Both the position numbers and the translations under genes were made by a program. A stretch of DNA of 64,000 bases from Oscillospiraceae bacterium (GTDB lineage Bacteria > Bacillota > Clostridia > Oscillospirales > SIG627), in the NCBI GenBank assembly GCA_015064635.1, contig SVRV01000006.1, forward strand, positions 31,494 to 95,493, given 5' to 3'. The notes under the pieces were generated by a model. It searched no databases and had not been told where the DNA came from. It was given only the letters and a program-made list of their open reading frames with translations. Shown here one piece after another: positions 57,302 to 64,000 of this stretch. Position 1 is the stretch's first letter. Every line of letters begins with the position of its first letter.

Positions 57302-58291
57302 TCAATTCAATTCGAAAAATGCCACTCTGTTTTCATTTTCAACATCACCAAAATTGATTGAAAACTTGATGATTTGCCCATATTCCATTTCTATTTCTGT
57401 GATTGGTTGAGTATATGTGGTGGATTCCTTTCTGACACATCTGTGGCTAAATCTGAAGTTTTTTATTGTATTGCCAACAACTCCCTCAAAAAAATCCGAA
57501 ACGTCAACAAGCTCGCTTTCGTCAGGTATTGCATCTACCCAAAAATCGGCAAATTGTGTTGTTCGCAACACTCCGCCATCATATACAAAATACAAATCCG
57601 ATATAAAACAGTTTTCTTTCTTAAAAGTTGGTAAATTCATAGAATAAAAGATAGTTGGATTATCATTGTTAGGAGATGCAAAAACTCTAATTATCTTTTT
57701 GCCAACAGCACACTCGTATGAGTCGATACAGTCGTAAGAGTCCCCTTTGTCAGCTGCCTCATAAATTTTATAAAGTGCCTCATATATATTTCCTAAAGAA
57801 TGGTCTCCTTCGCAACAATCCAAATAACTCTGCTCTGCTCCAACATGATCCCAAGGGGTTTCGTCTTCATCCGCTTTGTCGGAAATTGTGCGGTTTTTTG
57901 CCCCGATATCAAAGAGATGCTTTGTTACTTTAATCATATATCTGTCATGTGTCATAAAGGATAAAGCGTAGAGACATTGGGCACCAAGACATCCACCAAA
58001 TCCATTAATATCAAATCCGTGAGAAACGAAAAAATCAATAATCTCACACATTACGTTTGCTTTGTTTTCTAAAGAAGAACTTTCGTATGGTTTGTTTCTT
58101 ATAGAAAAATAAAATGAATCGTATGCTCTCAGGCTTTCGGAAAGTAGATTTTCATCACGATAGTCATTTAAGGTATTAATATCAATTCCCGAAGCAACTA
58201 TCTTTTTCGCTTCATTCATATCGGGTGAATCCGAATGAAAGACTTCTATCAGGCTGTTTCCAAGAGTGCCAAATCCGTAATCAATTACCAT
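57302..58291 (-). CDS. Hypothetical protein, ankyrin-repeat-like N-terminal part
   Basis: Complete 329-aa ORF; MNEAKKIVASGIDINTLNDYRDENLL and FFVSHGFDINGFG resemble ankyrin units; no clear family. Confidence 0.6.
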   Translation of the reverse strand: MVIDYGFGTLGNSLIEVFHSDSPDMNEAKKIVASGIDINTLNDYRDENLLSESLRAYDSFYFSIRNKPYESSSLENKANVMCEIIDFFVSHGFDINGFGGCLGAQCLYALSFMTHDRYMIKVTKHLFDIGAKNRTISDKADEDETPWDHVGAEQSYLDCCEGDHSLGNIYEALYKIYEAADKGDSYDCIDSYECAVGKKIIRVFASPNNDNPTIFYSMNLPTFKKENCFISDLYFVYDGGVLRTTQFADFWVDAIPDESELVDVSDFFEGVVGNTIKNFRFSHRCVRKESTTYTQPITEIEMEYGQIIKFSINFGDVENENRVAFFELN

Positions 58292-58319
58292 ATTATCACT
58301 CCTTTTATTTGCTTAAATG

Positions 58320-58540
58320 AAAAAAGTGAAGTTAGGGTAAATAGCTTACGAGACCTTCAAAAATTCAAATAAGCAGTATTTTGTGGCTTTTAAGGAGTGT
58401 GCACTACTCCTCAAAGCCGAAATTTAATATATTTCACTGTCGTTTAGGCATAGCAAAACAGACAGATTGAAACCTCGTTTTGTCAAAGTGAACGCAACCT
58501 GCCTTGAAAATCCGAACTTCACTTTGGCAATTTAGATTAT
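58320..58540. repeat. Structured intergenic element with terminal inverted repeat (possible MITE)
   Basis: AAGTGAAGTT (~58326) / AACTTCACTT (~58527) with inner hairpin GGCTTTTAAGGAGTGTGCACTACTCCTCAAAGCC. Confidence 0.45.
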
Positions 58541-58647
58541 ATCATTGTATATTATATCACATTATCTGTCCCATAAAAAGGACAGCAAATTGACACGCCC
58601 CCTGTCATGCATCCAACTTTTTATCAAGGTTAAATTTATCAATTTAG

Positions 58648-58812
58648 TGAAATCGTGCAAAGCACGATGAAATCCAAACAAGTTTGGATGAAATCCTCGC
58701 TCGGCTCGGATGAAATTAAATCCGTCTTTATATCCTTGCGAAGCAAGATTTCATCACGAAGTGATTTCATCCTCCGAATGAGGATTTATCCCGTCGCAAG
58801 ACGGATTTAGTT
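58648..58812 (-). repeat. Multi-hairpin structured repeat, copy 2 (downstream of tRNA-Val on minus strand)
   Basis: Reverse complement shares AACTAAATCCGTCTT... AAAGACGGATTTAATTTCATC ... ATCCAAACTTGTTTGGATTTCATCGTGCTTTGCACGATTTCA with 22898-23066. Confidence 0.85.
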
Positions 58813-58813
58813 A

Positions 58814-58853
58814 AAAAAGACCTTAACTTTTTATCAAAGTTAAGGTCTTTTTC
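58814..58853 (-). terminator. Terminator of tRNA-Val
   Basis: Minus strand AAAAAGACCTTAACTTTGATAAAAAGTTAAGGTCTTTTTT. Confidence 0.9.
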
Positions 58854-58929
58854 TGGTGGGGACTACAGGGCTCGAACCTGTGACCCTCTGCTTGTAAGGC
58901 AGATGCTCTCCCAGCTGAGCTAAACCCCC
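58854..58929 (-). tRNA. tRNA-Val(TAC), with encoded CCA
   Basis: Minus strand GGGGGTTTAGCTCAGCTGGGAGAGCATCTGCCTTACAAGCAGAGGGTCACAGGTTCGAGCCCTGTAGTCCCCACCA; loop CTTACAA. Confidence 0.96.
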
Positions 58930-59020
58930 GACGCTGAATATGATATCACAAAGCAAATGAAAAGTCAATACCTTTTTTGAAAAAAATCAAAAAAATTATA
59001 TCACTTGTTTTTCACATATT

Positions 59021-60151
59021 TTATTCTTCGCCTTTTATATCAATGACAACATATTCTGCAGGTGAAGCGGTTTTTATCGGGTAACTCCATCCCGCAAGAC
59101 CGGATGTTACTATTGCATCTGTATCTTCGTCTATTTCTATGTGACCGTAGATTCCATCGTTTATATTGAATATCTCAAACGCATAGTTTGCAGGCCAGAT
59201 TTGTCCGCCGTGAGTGTGCCCCGAAAGCACGAGGTCACTTCCTGCTTTTCCGTTTTCTGCATATTCCATAGGCTGATGGTCAAGGGTAAGTATATATTGG
59301 CTTCTGTCAACTCCCGAAAGTAGCTGGTCGATGCTTTTTCTTCCTGTTTCTCCGACAATATATCCTCTGTCCTCACGTCCCACAAGAGTAAGATTTTCAT
59401 CAATGCTTATCACATCGTCTTGCAGAATACGGATTCCGCTTTGCTTTATTGCTTCTTCAAGCTCTTTGGCAGAGAATGTTCCGCCGTCTCTGTAAGGTCT
59501 GTCATGATTTCCGTAAACGTAGAACACTCCGTGACGGCTTTTTGTGCTTCCGAGAATCTCGAATACCGATTTCATTTCCTCGTGAGTTGTGTTGTTGTCT
59601 ACAATGTCACCGCACAGTATTACCATGTCGGCATTAAGAGTGCCAATTTCGTCGCTGGTTTCTTTAAGCTTGTCATCGTCTATTGATACACCGTAATGAA
59701 CGTCTGCTATCAGAACAACACGATATCCGTCGCCCACGTCTTTTTCGGTGTAAACTGTGTAATCGGTACGCACGATATTGTGCATGTTACAATATCCAAC
59801 GATTAGGAAAACTGCCGTAATTAACAAGGGTAAAGCTCCGCATCCGTAAATCTTTTTCCATAAAGTACAATCTTTTTTGATAAGCTTTTTTACCAAAAAA
59901 TTGATAAGTACAAATAAAGCATCAAGAACGAAAATATGTAGAATTACAATAGCAGTGATATGGAACATATCTATTGATAAAACACCAAAGCATATCGCAA
60001 GAATCCAAACAGTTAACTTGACTGCTTTTTTTGACGTGTCAAAACTAAATGTCTTTGCAATTCTGTTAAAGAAGAACTTAAAATAAAAAACCATCCCCAC
60101 AACTATGGGCAACAGCAAAAGCAGCATTTTATGCACGAGTGACACCTCCAT
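59021..60151 (-). CDS. Membrane-anchored calcineurin-like metallophosphoesterase
   Basis: IADVHYG, CGDIVDN, YGNHDRPY, LSGHTHGGQIWP motifs after ~4 TM helices. Confidence 0.92.
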   Translation of the reverse strand: MEVSLVHKMLLLLLPIVVGMVFYFKFFFNRIAKTFSFDTSKKAVKLTVWILAICFGVLSIDMFHITAIVILHIFVLDALFVLINFLVKKLIKKDCTLWKKIYGCGALPLLITAVFLIVGYCNMHNIVRTDYTVYTEKDVGDGYRVVLIADVHYGVSIDDDKLKETSDEIGTLNADMVILCGDIVDNNTTHEEMKSVFEILGSTKSRHGVFYVYGNHDRPYRDGGTFSAKELEEAIKQSGIRILQDDVISIDENLTLVGREDRGYIVGETGRKSIDQLLSGVDRSQYILTLDHQPMEYAENGKAGSDLVLSGHTHGGQIWPANYAFEIFNINDGIYGHIEIDEDTDAIVTSGLAGWSYPIKTASPAEYVVIDIKGEE

Positions 60152-60204
60152 TACACGTAAAGTATACATATAACGGAATGTGTTGTCAATATAATGCCGT
60201 GATT

Positions 60205-60260
60205 TTTACAAAACAGACACAGTTTGTTACCTTGTTGGTAAAACTGTGTCTGCTGTTTTT
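60205..60260. terminator. Intergenic terminator hairpin
   Basis: AAAACAGACACAGTTT...AAACTGTGTCTGCTGTTTTTT. Confidence 0.8.
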
Positions 60261-60304
60261 TAAAACTAATTAACAGATTCTGTAAGTGTTTGCTTTTCTC
60301 AGTG

Positions 60305-61120
60305 TTATCCGTTATTTCTGTTTTGTGCACAGGTACTCGGATAGAATTCCTCAATGGGGAAGGGAGTAGAGCAGAACATTGAGCAAGGGTCTGTAACCGA
60401 AACGGGTGTTTTGTCTGCATCGGGAATACAGTATTCACATGCGGGAATTATGAGCTGTGAAGGACGCTCTATTCTCACAAGAGCAAATATTCCTACCGTC
60501 AGGCAAACTGCAATGGTATTGCAGGGATTCAAGTCAAGGCCACCCTCAAAAAGGTTAATTATCTGCTGAGGTATATTGTCGTATTCGGGAGGCAAGGGGA
60601 TACCGTTGCAGTTTTCCACTATGCTTACCGAAAGGGGAATGGGCGTTGCCACCTCAAGAACTACCTTGGGACGGTTTGTGCCGGGGATAACATTGTTAAG
60701 ATTCGGAGTGTAACAAGGGTCGGAATCTGTATCCGATTTAAAAATACTTACATTACCTTCACCACCGTAGAGAACGACCGTTTTCTCACTGATGGCGAGA
60801 CCTTCGATATCCTGGCTCACACCGTTGACACAGCAGGTAAGTACAACGTAAAAGTAATAACGTATATTTACCTGATAATAACCGCTGTTAAAAGGAAGCT
60901 CGTCTGTGTTTATCTGTGACCAAAGCACACGAACTTCTTTTGCCCTCGGACTGCGGCAATTCTGAAGCACCTGCATACCGGCAGGTGTAAGAACAACTCT
61001 GAGTCCTTCAATACAATCCTGAGTTCTGCTTGTATCATATATTCTGCAGGTGTCAATGCAACAGATGTCATCATTACAGGTACAGCTGCAGTTGTCATTT
61101 GTACAATTGTTCTGGTTCAT
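60305..61120 (-). CDS. Cys-rich protein, possible spore-surface/sporulation-associated protein
   Basis: N-terminal Cys cluster NNCTNDNCSCTCNDDICCIDTCRIYDTSRTQDCIEGLRV; strong GGAGGAAC RBS; family assignment uncertain. Confidence 0.6.
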   Translation of the reverse strand: MNQNNCTNDNCSCTCNDDICCIDTCRIYDTSRTQDCIEGLRVVLTPAGMQVLQNCRSPRAKEVRVLWSQINTDELPFNSGYYQVNIRYYFYVVLTCCVNGVSQDIEGLAISEKTVVLYGGEGNVSIFKSDTDSDPCYTPNLNNVIPGTNRPKVVLEVATPIPLSVSIVENCNGIPLPPEYDNIPQQIINLFEGGLDLNPCNTIAVCLTVGIFALVRIERPSQLIIPACEYCIPDADKTPVSVTDPCSMFCSTPFPIEEFYPSTCAQNRNNG

Positions 61121-61249
61121 GTTTTGTTCCTCCTGTTCAAATTATTCGGTCACTGTATAATATGCAGGAAAGAAAATTTGGATAATATTTTGACAAATGC
61201 ATTTTATTGTGATACAATACAAATTTGATGAAAAGAGGTAAAAAGAAAA

Positions 61250-62620
61250 ATGTCTGCATTATTTATAAAAGATAAAGAATTTTATAAAAGCGTTGCAAAA
61301 ATTGCAATTCCGGTTGCTCTTCAGGGACTTATAACCACAGGCGTAAATGTTATGGATACCGTCATGGTGGGGATGGTAGGGGAAACACAGCTTTCTGCCG
61401 TTTCACTTGCAAATCAGTTTATAAATATTTTTCACATATTTTGTATGGGAATCGGAATGGGAGCATCCGTACTTGTTGCAAGATATTACGGCATGAACGA
61501 TAAACCCGCACTCAAGAAAACCCTTTCTATAATGTTCAGGCTTTGTCTTGTAATGTCAACTCTTTTTGCGGTAGCAACAGCTGTTGCGCCTAAGCTGATA
61601 ATGAAAATATACACGAATGATTCAAGTATCATAAGTTACGGCGTAGAATATCTCAATTATTCCATAGTTACATATTTCTTGCTGGGACTGGCATTGACAT
61701 CAACTATTGTACTCAGAAACGTAGGTCAGGTAAGGATACCTCTTTACACGTCTGTTGCGGCTTTTTTTGTAAATGTCGGAGCCAATTATATCTTCATTTT
61801 CGGCAAATTCGGAGCGCCTGAGATGGGAGTCGCAGGTGCAGCGGTCGGCACACTTATTTCACGTATATTTGAATTCGCAGTCATTTGCGGTTATCTTTTC
61901 TTCAAGGATAAAGAGATAGGATTCAGAATCAGACATCTGTTTGAGCCTGTCGGAAAGCTTTGGAAAGAGTATATCAGAATGAGCATTCCTGTGCTCGTCA
62001 GCGACGGTATTCTGGCACTTGGCAACAATTCGGTTGCTATGGTAATAGGACGGCTTGGAGAAAGCTTTGTTGCGGCAAACGCCGTTACCACTGTAACCCA
62101 ACAGCTCAGCTCGGTGTTTATTCAAGGCTTTTCGCAATCGGGTGCTATTGTTACGGGTCGAACTCTCGGAGAGGGAGAAAAGGAAAAAGCTTTTCGGCAA
62201 GGCTATGCCTTCCTCGGGCTTGGTATAGTTTTTGGAGCAATAGCAGCTATAATAGCCTTTGTTATCAGTGAGCCTATGATATTGGCATATGATTTGTCGG
62301 AAGAAACACGTGACCTGGCACGACAGCTAATGCTTGCCATATGTGTTATAATATTCTTCCAGGCAACCAACAGCATAATGACAAAGGGTGTTTTAAGAGG
62401 CGGCGGAGATACTAAAATGCTGATGCTCGCCGATAATATCTTTTTGTGGATAGCATCTGTACCGCTTGGAATTCTTGCGGGCTTTGTTTTGCACCTTCCT
62501 GCTTTTTGGATATATTTCTTCCTTAAGGTTGACCAGGTGCTCAAGGCTATATGGTGTCTTGTGAGATTGAAAAGCGGAAAATGGATAAAAAAGATTAAAT
62601 CCTCCAAGGAGTTATCATGA
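61250..62620 (+). CDS. MATE-family efflux transporter
   Basis: MVGMVGETQLSAVSLANQ; 12 TM; internal two-fold repeat. Confidence 0.93.
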   Translation: MSALFIKDKEFYKSVAKIAIPVALQGLITTGVNVMDTVMVGMVGETQLSAVSLANQFINIFHIFCMGIGMGASVLVARYYGMNDKPALKKTLSIMFRLCLVMSTLFAVATAVAPKLIMKIYTNDSSIISYGVEYLNYSIVTYFLLGLALTSTIVLRNVGQVRIPLYTSVAAFFVNVGANYIFIFGKFGAPEMGVAGAAVGTLISRIFEFAVICGYLFFKDKEIGFRIRHLFEPVGKLWKEYIRMSIPVLVSDGILALGNNSVAMVIGRLGESFVAANAVTTVTQQLSSVFIQGFSQSGAIVTGRTLGEGEKEKAFRQGYAFLGLGIVFGAIAAIIAFVISEPMILAYDLSEETRDLARQLMLAICVIIFFQATNSIMTKGVLRGGGDTKMLMLADNIFLWIASVPLGILAGFVLHLPAFWIYFFLKVDQVLKAIWCLVRLKSGKWIKKIKSSKELS

Positions 62621-63855
62621 AAAATTTTACTTATACAAAATATGCTTGCTATGTTTCTGGCGTGTCGATGGCAATCATCATTGTAGTTCCCGCCATTTTG
62701 TTTGAAACGTTTCGAGAGCTTTACGGAATATCATATACTTTGCTGGGCACGCTTGTTGTTATTAACTTTGTGACACAGCTTGGGATGGATTTGCTCTTTA
62801 CCTTCTTTCCTAAAGCATTTAACGTTAAACTTGCAGTAAAGCTTACGCCGTTTTTGACCGCATCCGGCTTTTTGATTTACTCTCTTATGCCACTTGCCTG
62901 TCCGTCTGTTGCGTATTTGTGGATGTCAATCGGAACGGTTATTTTTTCTGCTTCGGGTGGACTTTGTGAGGTGCTTCTCAGTCCTATAATCGCTGCGATC
63001 CCTTCAAAAAATCCCGAGCGTGATATGTCCAAGCTTCATTCCTGCTATGCTTGGGGTGCGGTTGGAATCGTAATATTCAGCACACTTTTCTTAAAGCTTG
63101 TTGGCGGACAGCTTTGGTTCTTTCTCCCTATAACAATGTGTATTATACCCATTATTGCAATGCTTTTGTTTATGAAATCGGAATTTCCCGAAATGAATAT
63201 GGAAAGTGAAAAGAGCGGAAACTCCGGACTTTTCTCAAAGGGAATACTTCTTTGCTTCTTCTGCATTTTTGTGGGTGGTGCAACAGAGAGCGTTATGACG
63301 CAGTGGGCGTCGAGCTACCTTGAATCGGCTGTCAGAATTCCAAAGGTAGCAGGAGATATAATGGGCACCGCTTTCTTTGCGGCAACCTTGGGACTCGGAA
63401 GAACTCTTTATGCAAAGTACGGAAAAAACATAACCAACGTAATGCTTGCAATTGCCTCGGGCGCTATCGTTACATATACGGTTGCCGCACTTTCATTAAG
63501 TCCTGCCGTGTCTCTTATTGCTTGCGGTCTGACGGGTATTTGCGTATCGATGTTGTGGCCGGGAACGCTTATTATAGTTGGTGAAAAGTATCCGGGTGCA
63601 AGTGTTGCCGTGTATGCGATGATGGCGGCGGGCGGAGACCTTGGTACTGCTCTTGCTCCTCAGGTTGTGGGTGTTATTGCAGATAAAGCGGCTGTAACCG
63701 ATACTGCGCACAGTATTGCCGAAAGATTCTCAATCACCTCCGAGCAGGTAGCGATGAGAGCAGGACTTCTTTCTGCGGCTGTTTTTGCTCTTCTCACTGT
63801 AATTGCCATAGTTGGTATAAAGGTCTATTTTTCAAAAAGAAAAGAAGTGAAATAA
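62617..63855 (+). CDS. MFS-type transporter
   Basis: 12 TM; FxxxYGISYTLLGTLVVINFVTQLGMDLL; overlaps MATE stop by 4 nt. Confidence 0.85.
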   Translation: MKNFTYTKYACYVSGVSMAIIIVVPAILFETFRELYGISYTLLGTLVVINFVTQLGMDLLFTFFPKAFNVKLAVKLTPFLTASGFLIYSLMPLACPSVAYLWMSIGTVIFSASGGLCEVLLSPIIAAIPSKNPERDMSKLHSCYAWGAVGIVIFSTLFLKLVGGQLWFFLPITMCIIPIIAMLLFMKSEFPEMNMESEKSGNSGLFSKGILLCFFCIFVGGATESVMTQWASSYLESAVRIPKVAGDIMGTAFFAATLGLGRTLYAKYGKNITNVMLAIASGAIVTYTVAALSLSPAVSLIACGLTGICVSMLWPGTLIIVGEKYPGASVAVYAMMAAGGDLGTALAPQVVGVIADKAAVTDTAHSIAERFSITSEQVAMRAGLLSAAVFALLTVIAIVGIKVYFSKRKEVK

Positions 63856-63857
63856 AT

Positions 63858-64000
63858 CAGAGTGTCTCAAAACTTGCACAAGTCCGTTAAAAACGGACAA
63901 TTGAAAAAAAGAGCCTCCTATGGTAGAATAGATATATCTACCATAGGAGGAATTTTTTATGCCCAGAGGATATCGACACATACAGAATTATGAAAAAGAA
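63858..64000 (+). mobile_element. Left end of an insertion sequence; transposase ORF starts at 63960 (truncated by window)
   Basis: MPRGYRHIQNYEKE... resembles the N-terminus of an IS3-type OrfA; preceded by a long palindrome and candidate terminal sequence. Confidence 0.6.

Overview
AT-rich 64-kb segment of a Clostridia-like (Firmicutes) chromosome. The taxonomic call is inferred from codon usage, ribosome-binding sites, T-boxes and gene families; no search was run. About 45 credible protein genes are present, plus three tRNAs (Thr-TGT, Tyr-GTA, Val-TAC). Cis-regulatory RNAs recognised by eye are a glycine riboswitch upstream of an AGCS transporter, a yybP-ykoY Mn riboswitch upstream of mntP, and two T-box leaders. 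The window also holds a tandem triplet of GH20-like hexosaminidases, several other carbohydrate-active genes, a 2372-aa VWA/repeat/SLH surface protein, a BspA-like LRR surface protein, and the left end of a probable IS element at the right edge. The strongest system-level finding is a minus-strand block (about 44.6 to 35.1 kb) containing two paralogous acyl-CoA synthetases, each with an N-terminal HTH-cupin fusion and its own T-box (specifier codons read by eye as Ile ATC and Val GTA). Downstream are a MinD-like ATPase, a four-subunit 2-oxoacid:ferredoxin oxidoreductase and a branched-chain aminotransferase. This gene set is consistent with making branched-chain amino acids from branched-chain fatty acids by reductive carboxylation, controlled by tRNA charging. 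The second main finding is a ~165-nt multi-hairpin repeat present in two diverged copies, each directly downstream of a tRNA gene and its terminator. In that repeat the hairpin sequences change but base-pairing is kept. No rRNA genes or CRISPR arrays were seen.
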